DNA from: CAXMMR01 sp965198995
GTDB lineage: Bacteria > Pseudomonadota > Alphaproteobacteria > Acetobacterales > Acetobacteraceae
DNA: 64,000 bases
Direction of reading: 5' to 3'
NCBI GenBank assembly: GCA_965198995.1
Contig: CBDAQG010000002.1
Coordinates: forward strand, 2,728,001 to 2,792,000
Shown: positions 45,237 through 54,328 of the stretch, in pieces
Layout of the letters: every line of letters starts with the position of its first letter
Numbering within the stretch: the stretch's first letter is position 1
Made by a program: the position numbers and the translations under genes
Notes under the pieces: model-generated
What the model was told of the DNA's origin: nothing
Databases searched by the model: none
The model's input: the letters and a program-made list of their open reading frames with translations, nothing else

Positions 45237-46616
45237 TCAGCGGCGCGGGCTGATCCGCTGCGGCAAACCGCCAGTCGGGCGTAACGTGATGCGCAGCATC
45301 GGCGCCGGCCTGGCGCCGCTCGGCGCGACGAGGTCGATGGCAGGCAGCAGCGTCGCCAGGATCGCGACCGCCTCCAGCATGGCAAAGCCGGCGCCAATGC
45401 AGATCCGTGGCCCACCGCCGAACGGCAGGTAGGCGTAGCGATGGCGCCCCCGCACCAGCTCCGGGGCGAAGCGGTCCGGATCGAAGCGGTCCGGGTCCGG
45501 CCACAAGGCTGCACGGCGATGCAGCGCATAGATCGGAACGTAGACTGCGGTGCCGGCCGCGACCGCCAGGCCGTCGAGCGTGACGTCGCGGGTAGCGCGC
45601 CGCACCAGCGCTGCGGCCGGCGGAAACAGCCGCATCGCCTCCTGCACCACCTGGCGTGTCAATGCCAAACGCGCGACATGGGCCGGCGCCAGGGGTTCGC
45701 CGCCGGTCACGACGGCCACCTCGTCGCGCAGGCGAGCGGCAAGCGGCGGGTGCTCGGCCAGCAGCCGCACGGTCCAGCTCAGCGCCACCGCCGTCGTCTC
45801 GTGACCCGCCGCAATGAAGGTCAGCAGGTTGTCCGCGACCTCGTCGTCATCCATCGTCTGGCCGCCCTCGCCGTCATGGGCGTCGAGCAGCAGCCCCAGC
45901 AGGTCGCCCCGGCGCTCGCTCGCCGACCGGCGCTCGGCGATCAGCCGCAGCATGTCGCAGCGCAGCGCGGCGCAGGCGCGCTCGGCCCGGCGGCGGCCGG
46001 GATAAGGCGTCCAGCCCGGCGCACCGGCGAGGCCGAGCGCGATCGCCCAGCCGACCGAGCGCAGGTAGTCGTCGATGTTGCGCGCAACGCCGGCCGGATC
46101 GATGGCATCGCCATCGGACAGCATCGTCGCGGTGATGATGTCGAAGGTCGTCCGCGTCATCTCGTGGCAGAGCTCGACCTCGGTCTCCGGCGCCAGCGCC
46201 TGCCAGCGCCCACGCATGCGTGCCGCGCTGGCCAGCATGGCCGGTAGGAAACCGTCGAGACGGTCCGGTCGGAACACCGGCGCCGCGGCGCGCCGCTGCC
46301 AGCGCCAATGCGCGCCCTCCGCCGTCAGCAGCCCGCGTCCGAGCGCCGGGCGCAGCACCCGCGCCATGGTCTCGCCCTTGAGGAAGGCGTCGGCCTGGTC
46401 GTTGAGCAAGGCGCCGATCAGCGCCGGCTCGGTCACGAACAGGGTTTCCCGCCCCAGCAGGCTGGTCCGCACGACCGCCTGGGTCGCAAGCTGCGCCGGC
46501 CAGGCGTTGAGCGGGTTGGCGATGGTCCGGCGCAGCGTGCGCAGCACCGGACGCCGATGGAGCGGCAAGCCTGCGCTGGCCATCACCATCGCCTGCCGTC
46601 TCGCCTCATCGACCAT
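45237..46616 (-). CDS. Cytochrome P450
   Basis: 459 residues from ATG 46616; a GTG five codons earlier is possible. Heme-thiolate monooxygenase with the I-helix FIAAGHETTAVALSW, ExxR in QEAMRLFPP, the PxRF region DPDRFDPDRFAPE, and the heme loop YLPFGGGPRICIGAGFAMLE (Cys near residue 406). The domain layout and ALVRRATRDVTLDGLAVAAGTAVYVPIYALHR resemble bacterial CYP4/CYP102-like class E fatty-acid type enzymes. No fused reductase, so it needs separate redox partners. Substrate unknown; no clear operon partner. Confidence 0.9.
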   Translation of the reverse strand: MVDEARRQAMVMASAGLPLHRRPVLRTLRRTIANPLNAWPAQLATQAVVRTSLLGRETLFVTEPALIGALLNDQADAFLKGETMARVLRPALGRGLLTAEGAHWRWQRRAAAPVFRPDRLDGFLPAMLASAARMRGRWQALAPETEVELCHEMTRTTFDIITATMLSDGDAIDPAGVARNIDDYLRSVGWAIALGLAGAPGWTPYPGRRRAERACAALRCDMLRLIAERRSASERRGDLLGLLLDAHDGEGGQTMDDDEVADNLLTFIAAGHETTAVALSWTVRLLAEHPPLAARLRDEVAVVTGGEPLAPAHVARLALTRQVVQEAMRLFPPAAALVRRATRDVTLDGLAVAAGTAVYVPIYALHRRAALWPDPDRFDPDRFAPELVRGRHRYAYLPFGGGPRICIGAGFAMLEAVAILATLLPAIDLVAPSGARPAPMLRITLRPTGGLPQRISPRR

Positions 46617-46631
46617 GTCGGACGGTACCAC

Positions 46632-46973
46632 GACGTCACGCTAGATGGTTTTGACCCGGCCTGCCTAGGACCGAGCCTGGCTGCGCCGCTCGTCGTCGCG
46701 CGTGCCGATCAGCGACGCATCGACCCCCGACTCCACCGCGGCCGCCGGAGAGCGGCGCAGCCATTCGATACACTGCGCAGATCGAGCAAGACTCCGCCTG
46801 AACACCGAGCGCTATAAATGGATGTCGGTGCCCAGGTCTTGAGCCCCGTGCCCCGTCGTGCGGCTGCACGCTGCGCGTGACGGGTCGAGGGCAGCGCCCT
46901 CGCCTGGCCTTACGCCGCCTTACGACGATGGCCCACCTTTCGCAGCGCCGGCGCCCCAACGGACTCCACACGG
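46632..46973. other. Intergenic region with one composite-family hairpin
   Basis: No supported gene. CGAGGGC-AGC-GCCCTCG at 46886-46902, preceded by GTGACGGGT and followed by CCTGGCC, is a further member of the composite hairpin family. The A/T-poor remainder shows no recognisable promoter. Confidence 0.5.
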
Positions 46974-47687
46974 TCATCGCTCGCGGATCACCTCGAGGCG
47001 AAGCGCCCGGTTGACCAGCCGTCCGACCTGCAGCGTCAACAGCGCTGTCGCCAGCCCGCCAACCCCCAGGAGCACCATCCGGAACGTGCTGGCCGATTGC
47101 GTCTCGGCGCTGAACCCGCTCCTGATCAGGCTGCCCAGGCACACGTAGCCGAGCAAGGCGGGCAGCGCCGCCAGGGTGCCGAGCAGGTAGTCGCGCTCCG
47201 AGACCGACAGCAAGCCGAGCGCGTAGCTCGTCGCCGCGAACGGCATCACCGGCGAGACGCGCAGCAGGCAGACAAAGCGCCAGTTCTCCTGCGCCAGGCT
47301 CGCATCCAGCCGCGCCAGCCGCGGCCTTCGGCTCAGCAGCCGCTCGATGCCGGAGCGGAAAATGGAGCGGCTGGCGCGAAAGGCGATCCAGGCGCCGGCG
47401 AAGGTGGTGGCGCCGGCGAGCGCAAAGCCGCCGGCAACGCCATAGATCGCGCCCGCCGCCAGTCCGACCAGCGACGCCGGCAGCACGCCGCTCGCCGCGA
47501 CGATGATTTGCGCCGCGGCAAAGATCGCGACGCCGCCGCGGCCGCTGCCGTGCACCATCCCGATGATCCGCGCCACGAGCTCCCCCGGCCGATCGAGCGA
47601 CCGCGCCGCGAGCACGCCGCCGAGCAGCAGCGCCGTCAGCAGCCCGGCCGCCGTGGCAATGCCCAGGCGGGCGCCCGGCCGCCTCAC
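46974..47687 (-). CDS. TVP38/TMEM64 (VTT domain) membrane protein
   Basis: 237 residues with five to six hydrophobic segments. VTT/SNARE-associated Golgi protein domain: GVLPASLVGLAAGAIYGVAGGFALAGATTFAGAWIAFRASR, then NWRFVCLLRVSPVMPFAATSYALGLLSVSERDYLLGTLAALPALLGYVCLGSL. Family members are membrane proteins linked to lipid or membrane-homeostasis functions. The GTG start overlaps the glycosyltransferase stop (GTGA), so they are co-translated. Confidence 0.85.
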   Translation of the reverse strand: MRRPGARLGIATAAGLLTALLLGGVLAARSLDRPGELVARIIGMVHGSGRGGVAIFAAAQIIVAASGVLPASLVGLAAGAIYGVAGGFALAGATTFAGAWIAFRASRSIFRSGIERLLSRRPRLARLDASLAQENWRFVCLLRVSPVMPFAATSYALGLLSVSERDYLLGTLAALPALLGYVCLGSLIRSGFSAETQSASTFRMVLLGVGGLATALLTLQVGRLVNRALRLEVIRER

Positions 47688-48466
47688 CGCGGCGCAGTTT
47701 CGGCGCCGACCAGCCTGGCGCCGGCCGTCGCCAGGAACAAGGGCGAGCGCAGCAGGCGCATGCGGTGCAGCCGGAACGTCAGCGCCGTGCGCAGCACGCC
47801 CAGCCCGTAGACGATGCTGCGCCGCAGGTTGATGGAGGAAGCCTCGGCAAAGTAGCGCGTCGGGCAGGAGATCTCGCCGATGCGAAAACCAAAATGTATC
47901 GCCTGCGCAATCATCTGATTGTCGAAGACGAAGTCGTCGGAGCAGGCGAGCAGCGGCAGCGTCGACAGCACCTCCGCGCTCCAGGCACGATAGCCGGTGT
48001 GATACTCGCTCAGCTTATGGGCGAGCAGGATGTTCTCAAGCAGCGTCAGCAGCCGGTTGAAGACGTATTTATAGAGCGGCATCCCGCCCGCCAGCGCACC
48101 GCGACCCAGGATGCGCGATGCCAGCACGGCATCGTAATGACCGGAGGCGATCATCGAGGCCATCGCGGTCACCAGCGTCGGGCTGTATTGATAGTCAGGA
48201 TGCAGCATGACGACGATGTCCGCACCGCGTGCCAACGCCTCGGCGTAGCAGGTCTTCTGGTTGCCGCCATAGCCGAGGTTGACCTCATGGGTGAGCACGT
48301 GCAGGCCCATGCTGCGGGCAAGCTCGGCGGTCTCGTCGCGGCTCGCATCGTCGGTCAGGATGACGTCGTCGACAGCATCCCGCGGGATCTCGCGGACGGT
48401 GCGCGCCAGCGTGCGCGCAGCGTTATAGGCGGGCAGCACGACGACGACCCGCTTGCCTTCGACCAC
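47684..48466 (-). CDS. Family 2 glycosyltransferase (DPM1-like)
   Basis: 260 residues from GTG 48466 with GGGAGGG upstream. GT-A fold: VVVVLPAYNAARTLARTVREIP, ILTDDASRDET, EVNLGYGGNQKTCYAEALARGADIVVMLHPDYQY with the DxD-like region, and SEYHTGYRAWSAEVL. Similar proteins transfer a hexose to polyprenyl phosphate. It lies between the GT-C-like membrane protein and the VTT protein, an arrangement typical for making and using a lipid-linked sugar. Confidence 0.87.
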   Translation of the reverse strand: MVEGKRVVVVLPAYNAARTLARTVREIPRDAVDDVILTDDASRDETAELARSMGLHVLTHEVNLGYGGNQKTCYAEALARGADIVVMLHPDYQYSPTLVTAMASMIASGHYDAVLASRILGRGALAGGMPLYKYVFNRLLTLLENILLAHKLSEYHTGYRAWSAEVLSTLPLLACSDDFVFDNQMIAQAIHFGFRIGEISCPTRYFAEASSINLRRSIVYGLGVLRTALTFRLHRMRLLRSPLFLATAGARLVGAETAPR

Positions 48467-48543
48467 GCCCGCCCTCCCGCCTTGCCGTGTCGCCGCGCCC
48501 TTGTCGGCCCCGGCCCCGCCAGCCGCAAGCCGGCTGGCGTCGT

Positions 48544-50229
48544 TCAGTCATGCCCGGCCGCAAACTCGACCACGGTGTAGCCGCCGACCTGCCGGACAGC
48601 GCGCGCCACGCCGTAGGCCGACGTCACCGAGCCGACCGTCACGCCATACAGATTGCCCGGTGCGAAGGCGGCGAACTCAGGCCGATGCCGGGTCAGGTCC
48701 GACATGTCGGACGCCCACGCGAACGGCGTCACCGACGTACCGACGACGACCCGCACCGGTGTGTCCCAAACCACCCCCCGGCTCAACGCCGTCACCATGC
48801 TGGAGGTCCAGTAGTCGCCCACACCGTGCCGGAAGCCATGCTCGGCGAGCCAGGCGGCCAGCCCCGCCGTGGCAACACGGTCGATGCCCGGCGGCAGCCC
48901 GGCTTGCTGCCGGGCAACCTGCACGACAGCGGGCGCGAACAGCGCCGTCAATCCGCACAGCAGGCCGATGGCCAGCCGCGCCGTCCTGACGCTGGCGCCG
49001 GCGAGCAGCGCCCGCGCCTCGAGCGAAGCCGCCAGGCTCGCCAGCACGTAGCACGGCACCACGTAGCGGGTCGCAGCGTTGGGGAAGCCAACGCCCGTCG
49101 AGATCGCCCGGTAAAATTGATCGCTCACCAGGTCAAGCGCGGCCAGAGAGACGGCGCCGAGCACCAGCAGCTGAACGAGCCCGTCCGCAGGCGCGGCTCG
49201 CGGAACCCGCCAGATCACGCGCGCACACAAAGCCGCGACGAAGCCCGCCGCGACGAGGCGCGAGCAGGCCACAACCGGCCTGGCGACAGGTGGCGGCAGC
49301 ACCACCGCCCGGGCACTGAACACCTGCTGGAGCCCGCGCAGCACCGCGTGCAGGTTCGTCGCCAGGGCCGCCGGCCCGTCCACGAAGGCCATCGAGAGTC
49401 CGGGCGCAACCGTGAAGCCGCCCAGTGCGGCGACGGCGCGGTTGACGCCGCTCGCCAGCATCAGGGCGAGCAGCATCACCCCGACGACCAGCCACTCGTC
49501 AGGACGCCGGCGCGCCGCCCGCCATAGCCGCAGGGCGATCAGCAGCAGCCAGGGCGCAAACAGATAGACCAGCGTGAACGGGTCACTGGCCGCCGCGGCG
49601 AAGACCAGCAGTCCGAACGGCAGCAGCCGCCAGCGCTTGAACGGCCGTCCGCACAGCACCGGCTCGGCGGCCAGCACCGCGTAGAGACCCAGGGTGAGCG
49701 GCGCGGTGTGCACAGCCGCGACCAGCAGCGGCACCAGCGCCGGAGCCAGCGGCAGGCCGAGCAGATAGAGGGTCGCGAACGCCGCCAGACCGCGCCGGCC
49801 GCCCGCCTCAGCCGCTTGGCGGGTGACGAGCAGACAGCCGGCCACAAGAAAGGCCACAAAGATCAGCGCCGGCGCGACGTAGATCAGCCGTGGCGTCATG
49901 CCAAGCACGAGGCTCGGGATCACGAAAGCCGGAAGGTCGCTCCAGTAATAGGTGGTCTGAGCCAGCACCCAGCCCGGCAGCAGCGGATGGCCAGCCCGCA
50001 CGGTCAGCATCTCGTTGAAGCTTTGCACCGTGTCGGAAATCGGCGCGATGCAGCGTGCAGCGAAGAACTGGCAGGTCACGCACACGCCAAACGCCGCCAC
50101 GAACAGCACCCGGGCTATACTGACCCGCTTCGGACCGGCAACGCGGAACGGCTGTTGCGCGGGCATCGCCAGCTTGATGGCCCAGGACACCGCATTTCGC
50201 AAGCGCGGGCGCCACGGCGTCTCGACCAT
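48544..50229 (-). CDS. Large GT-C-like integral membrane protein
   Basis: 561 residues from ATG 50229 with about 11-12 transmembrane segments. After the first helix comes CIAPISDTVQSFNEM, an acidic motif in the first periplasmic loop such as GT-C glycosyltransferases (ArnT/PMT type) use. The C-terminal 120 residues are a soluble periplasmic tail (TPVRVVVGTSVTPFAWASDMSDLTRHRPEF). No exact family recognised. The neighbouring GT2 gene supports a role in transferring a lipid-linked sugar, but this is inference. Confidence 0.65.
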   Translation of the reverse strand: MVETPWRPRLRNAVSWAIKLAMPAQQPFRVAGPKRVSIARVLFVAAFGVCVTCQFFAARCIAPISDTVQSFNEMLTVRAGHPLLPGWVLAQTTYYWSDLPAFVIPSLVLGMTPRLIYVAPALIFVAFLVAGCLLVTRQAAEAGGRRGLAAFATLYLLGLPLAPALVPLLVAAVHTAPLTLGLYAVLAAEPVLCGRPFKRWRLLPFGLLVFAAAASDPFTLVYLFAPWLLLIALRLWRAARRRPDEWLVVGVMLLALMLASGVNRAVAALGGFTVAPGLSMAFVDGPAALATNLHAVLRGLQQVFSARAVVLPPPVARPVVACSRLVAAGFVAALCARVIWRVPRAAPADGLVQLLVLGAVSLAALDLVSDQFYRAISTGVGFPNAATRYVVPCYVLASLAASLEARALLAGASVRTARLAIGLLCGLTALFAPAVVQVARQQAGLPPGIDRVATAGLAAWLAEHGFRHGVGDYWTSSMVTALSRGVVWDTPVRVVVGTSVTPFAWASDMSDLTRHRPEFAAFAPGNLYGVTVGSVTSAYGVARAVRQVGGYTVVEFAAGHD

Positions 50230-50335
50230 CAAGGCGCTGTGCCCGGGCCCGCGTGGCGACGCAGGTCGGCTGAGCGGCGTCGCACCGGGGTCAGGTCTTA
50301 ACGGTAGTTTAAGATTTGTAACCTACGCTACATCG

Positions 50336-53300
50336 ATGATGGAGCAGCCGTTCTCTTCTCGATATCGCCTCTGTGAGCGGGTCGATCACGCTCAACGCTT
50401 CTTGACGTGGCTATGCGTCGTTTGTCTCGTGTCTTGTTTCGTCATGTCTGCTGGCCGCCCAGCCCGGGCCCAGTTCACGCGATATCAGAACTACACTGAC
50501 GAACAAGGGCTTGGCGACCTCACGGTCACCTCGATCGCCCAGGACGGCGACGGCTACATGCTGCTCGGCACCCAGGGCGGCCTGTACCGGCATGACGGAA
50601 TGACCATAACGTCGTACGACACCACGGTCGGGCTGCCCGGATCAAGCTGGGTCAGAGAGGTGCTGTGCGATGCCGCAGGCCGAACCTGGGTGGTGACCAC
50701 GAGTGGCGTCTATGTCCGCTTCGGCTCGACCTTCAGCCCGGTCGATCTCGCAACGAAGCTGTTCAAGGCCAACTCTCCGCACGTCCTGGCCGCGTTGCGC
50801 TCCAGCGTCGTCGTGCAAGTGGCGGGATCCCTGCTCAGGGCGCCGATACGGTCCGACGTCGTCGGTGCCTTCACACCGCTGTTTGATCCGGCCATGCTCG
50901 CCTCGGATCCCCGCCTCGCCAAGGCTGCCTTCGTGGTCGCGGACGGCGAGGACGGCCTGTTATTCGGCTGCGGCGACGCCGTCTGCCAGCGGACGGCGAC
51001 CGGCGCAATCAAGGTGCACGACATTGCCGACGGCTTGCCGCCGGACGACTGGCAGACCGCTCTTCGCACAGCCGACGGCACGCTCTGGGTGCGCAGCCTG
51101 GACCGCCTGGCGCGCAAACCGAACGACGCTGCAAGCTTCACGGTGATTGATGTTCCCGGCCGTCACGACACGTATTTCGCCGCTCACGCAGCCGAGCTTG
51201 AGCTTGTCGCCGACGGCCGGAACAGCATCCTGACGCAGTCTGATGATGGCTTTCTTCAATGGGACGGCGTGTCCCTGCGGAGCAATCGGCATCACGCAGG
51301 CGGCGTGCCGGATGGCATCATCCTCGCCTTGCAGTTCGATCGCGAAGGCGCGCTCTGGCTTGGCAGCACCGGTGGCGGCGCGTCCCGCAGTCTTGGCGCA
51401 AACCGCTGGGAACACTGGACGGTGGAGGATGGGCTACCGGGCAACAGCATCTGGGCCATGGCCCGCCTGCCGGACCACCACCTCTGGGTCGCGGCGGATA
51501 ATGAGAGCGTGCCGCTTGGCCAGTCCGGCTTGAGCGTGCCAGGCAGCAACTACGTCTTGGCGGTCACCCGACAGGGCCGCTTATGGACCGCGCCCTTCGG
51601 GGCGTCATTGGCCCGTCTTGATCCCACGCAGGGGATCGTTGAGCGTTTTCCGTCGATCGGCGTGGTGAAGGGCGCGAGCATCGATCGCAATAATCGCCTC
51701 TGGCTGTCGACGTCGGACGCTGTATTCATGCTTGCCGACGCGGACGTGCCACCGTCCGCCGCCGCCAAGCCACAGCGTGTCGGCACGATCTCCGGCGTTC
51801 TCGACATCACCACGGACCTCACGGGGTCAACCTGGATTGCCTCTCCCGACGGCCTCTTCCGCTGGCGCCCGGATAGCGGGCTGTCGCGATTGATCCCGCC
51901 GGAGGCTCTCACCGGCTCGCCCTTCGCCGCGACCTTCTCGTCTCAGGGGGATTTGTGGGTCGCAACTCAGACCGTAGGGGTGCTGCGCTTTGCTCTCAGG
52001 AATGATCGCCTGGTTCCACTCAGTTCAATCGTGGCACCGGAGATCGCGTCCAACGACATCCTCTTCATCCACCACGATCGAGCCGGGCGCATGTGGATCG
52101 GCACGGATCGTGGGATCGACATGTCCGATGGCCGATCCTGGCGACGTTTCGACAGCAGCGATGGGCCGATCTCGAATGACATGAACCAGTCCGCGGTGCT
52201 TGAAGATGTCGACGGATCAATGTGGTTCGGCACGAGCCACGGCTTGTCGCACCTTCTCGACCCGGACCATCTTCCGCCGCCCGACATGCTACATCCGCCG
52301 CTCATCACCAGCGTTTTCCTGGGCGAGAAGCGACTGCCGCCACTCCAGGTCATCCGCACGCCCTGGATACGCGGGCCGCTCACGATCAGCTTTGACGACC
52401 TTGACTTCGCCGACAGTCGAAACACGCGCTACCGCTACAGGATAGGCGGCATTGACACCGCTTGGAACGAGACGACAGGCCATGTCATCCAATACGCGGC
52501 GCCACCACCGGGCGACCTGAACTTCGACCTGATCGCCTTCGACCCTATCCATAGCACCCGCTCGCCATCGGTCGCCTTCAAGATCCACATCATGGCTCCC
52601 TGGTGGCAGCAGCAAACCGTCTACTGGCTGGCCGCTTTGATGGTCGGAGCGCTGGTGGCCGCGGCATGGCGGATGCGGGTTCGCTTCCTCATGCGCCAGC
52701 AAGGCCGCCTTGAGATGCTCGTGCGCACGCGGACAACAGAGATCGAGCAGGCGCGGGAGGAACTGTATCAGCGCTCGATGCTGGAGCAACAACGACTTGA
52801 AGAGATGGTCGACATCCGCACCGCCGAGATCGAGGAGGCACGTCATGAGCTTCAGCGAATGGCGATGTCCGATGTGCTGACGAGCCTGCCAAACCGTCGC
52901 GCCGTCATGCTGGCGCTGGAGGCGGCGATCGAGACTGCATCGCGCGACGAAACGCCGCTTGCCGTCCTACTCTCCGATATCGACAATTTCAAAACCATCA
53001 ACGACCGGTTTGGCCATCTCGCTGGCGATCAGGTGCTGTCAGCCTTTGGCGCTCGTCTCAATGCTGCGCTCGCGGACCGAGAGTCCGCCGGCCGTTACGG
53101 CGGCGAGGAGTTCCTCGTCATCCTTCCTGGCGACCCGCCTTCGGTGATGGCGCGCGTCGAGCAGATACGAACTGCGCTGAAAGACGCTCCCTACCTCTTT
53201 GACGGGTCTCTGCGGACCGTCACCGCGAGCGGCGGGCTGGCATTTCTGCGGCCGAACGATACCGCCGTCACGCTGGTGGCGCGCGCCGACGTCGCTCTAT

Positions 53301-54178
53301 ATCTGGCGAAAGAGAACGGCCGTGATCGTGTTGAAATCGAACAGGACTGGCAGGTCGCGCGGCGCCGAGCACCTCTGGTCCTCAAGGAACGGGATCTGGA
53401 GCACGAACTCCGCGCGGCCCTGGACCGCGAACAATTCACGGTGCATTTCCAGCCGGTCGTCGACATCAGCAACGACGTCGTGACATCTTGCGAGGCTCTT
53501 CTACGCTGGCGCTCGCCAACACGTGGCAATGTTCCTCCAGGTGATTTCATTCCGTTCGCCGAGCAGCACGGCCTGATGCCGGACATCGGTGCGTGGGTGC
53601 TCCGCAAGGCGTGTCATGAGGCTGTCAACTGGCCACAGCATGTTCGCGTCTCGGTCAATCTATCGCCGTCGCAGTTCTATCAGGCTGGCGTCGTCGACAG
53701 CATCGTCGACATTCTTGCCGAAGCTGGGCTTCCAGCCGCACGACTGGAGCTTGAGGTGACCGAGACCGCGATGATTGCCGATCTGCAGGCTGCAAGCATC
53801 GTGCTGAGCGAGCTGCGCCTGCTCGGCATCACCATCGCGCTCGACGATTTCGGAACTGGTTACTCGTCTTTGAGTTTCCTCCGGACCTTGCCGTTCGACC
53901 GGATCAAAATCGACCGCTCCTTCGTGAAGGACCTGGGCATCAAGGCGGAGGCGTCGGCGATCATCGGCGGCGTGATACACCTTTGCGCCGGCATGGGCGC
54001 CACGGTGACCGCAGAAGGTGTGGAGACTGCGCAGCAGATCGACTTGCTACGCGCATCTGGCTGCCGTGAAGTCCAGGGCTTCGGCATTGGTCACCCGGCA
54101 CCGGCGGCAGAGACCCGGGCTTGGATCAACGCGTTCATAGCCAGTCATGCCAACGCAGGCGGCGTCCTGAACAACTGA
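50336..54178 (+). CDS. Beta-propeller/Y_Y_Y sensor fused to GGDEF and EAL domains
   Basis: 1280 residues from ATG 50336 (a second ATG follows at once). N-terminal signal/anchor (about 22-45), a periplasmic Reg_prop beta-propeller (about 50-670; repeated motifs such as SIAQDGDGYMLLGTQGGLYRHDG, LQFDREGALWLGSTGGGASR and IHHDRAGRMWIGTDRGIDMSDG), a Y_Y_Y domain (about 680-740), a transmembrane helix (about 760-782), a coiled coil (790-845), GGDEF (GGEEF at 922-926) and EAL (EALLRW at 1053-1058; NLSPSQF, ELEVTE, DDFGTGYSSLSFLRTLPFDRIKIDRSFV and EGVET intact). Both c-di-GMP synthesis and hydrolysis motifs look competent. The propeller/Y_Y_Y sensor is best known from Bacteroidetes polysaccharide regulators; here it is attached to c-di-GMP output. 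Confidence 0.9.
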   Translation: MMEQPFSSRYRLCERVDHAQRFLTWLCVVCLVSCFVMSAGRPARAQFTRYQNYTDEQGLGDLTVTSIAQDGDGYMLLGTQGGLYRHDGMTITSYDTTVGLPGSSWVREVLCDAAGRTWVVTTSGVYVRFGSTFSPVDLATKLFKANSPHVLAALRSSVVVQVAGSLLRAPIRSDVVGAFTPLFDPAMLASDPRLAKAAFVVADGEDGLLFGCGDAVCQRTATGAIKVHDIADGLPPDDWQTALRTADGTLWVRSLDRLARKPNDAASFTVIDVPGRHDTYFAAHAAELELVADGRNSILTQSDDGFLQWDGVSLRSNRHHAGGVPDGIILALQFDREGALWLGSTGGGASRSLGANRWEHWTVEDGLPGNSIWAMARLPDHHLWVAADNESVPLGQSGLSVPGSNYVLAVTRQGRLWTAPFGASLARLDPTQGIVERFPSIGVVKGASIDRNNRLWLSTSDAVFMLADADVPPSAAAKPQRVGTISGVLDITTDLTGSTWIASPDGLFRWRPDSGLSRLIPPEALTGSPFAATFSSQGDLWVATQTVGVLRFALRNDRLVPLSSIVAPEIASNDILFIHHDRAGRMWIGTDRGIDMSDGRSWRRFDSSDGPISNDMNQSAVLEDVDGSMWFGTSHGLSHLLDPDHLPPPDMLHPPLITSVFLGEKRLPPLQVIRTPWIRGPLTISFDDLDFADSRNTRYRYRIGGIDTAWNETTGHVIQYAAPPPGDLNFDLIAFDPIHSTRSPSVAFKIHIMAPWWQQQTVYWLAALMVGALVAAAWRMRVRFLMRQQGRLEMLVRTRTTEIEQAREELYQRSMLEQQRLEEMVDIRTAEIEEARHELQRMAMSDVLTSLPNRRAVMLALEAAIETASRDETPLAVLLSDIDNFKTINDRFGHLAGDQVLSAFGARLNAALADRESAGRYGGEEFLVILPGDPPSVMARVEQIRTALKDAPYLFDGSLRTVTASGGLAFLRPNDTAVTLVARADVALYLAKENGRDRVEIEQDWQVARRRAPLVLKERDLEHELRAALDREQFTVHFQPVVDISNDVVTSCEALLRWRSPTRGNVPPGDFIPFAEQHGLMPDIGAWVLRKACHEAVNWPQHVRVSVNLSPSQFYQAGVVDSIVDILAEAGLPAARLELEVTETAMIADLQAASIVLSELRLLGITIALDDFGTGYSSLSFLRTLPFDRIKIDRSFVKDLGIKAEASAIIGGVIHLCAGMGATVTAEGVETAQQIDLLRASGCREVQGFGIGHPAPAAETRAWINAFIASHANAGGVLNN

Positions 54179-54328
54179 TCAGCAACGACATGGTGACCGG
54201 GGGAGAACCAGCGCAGGATGGTCTCACCCGGCCACAGCACCCGCCAACGGCGCGCTTCCCGCGCGTCACGGATGCCGACGGCGCCCCTGAAACAGCCTGA
54301 TGCGCTGCCTGGCCGTCCACCGATCGAG

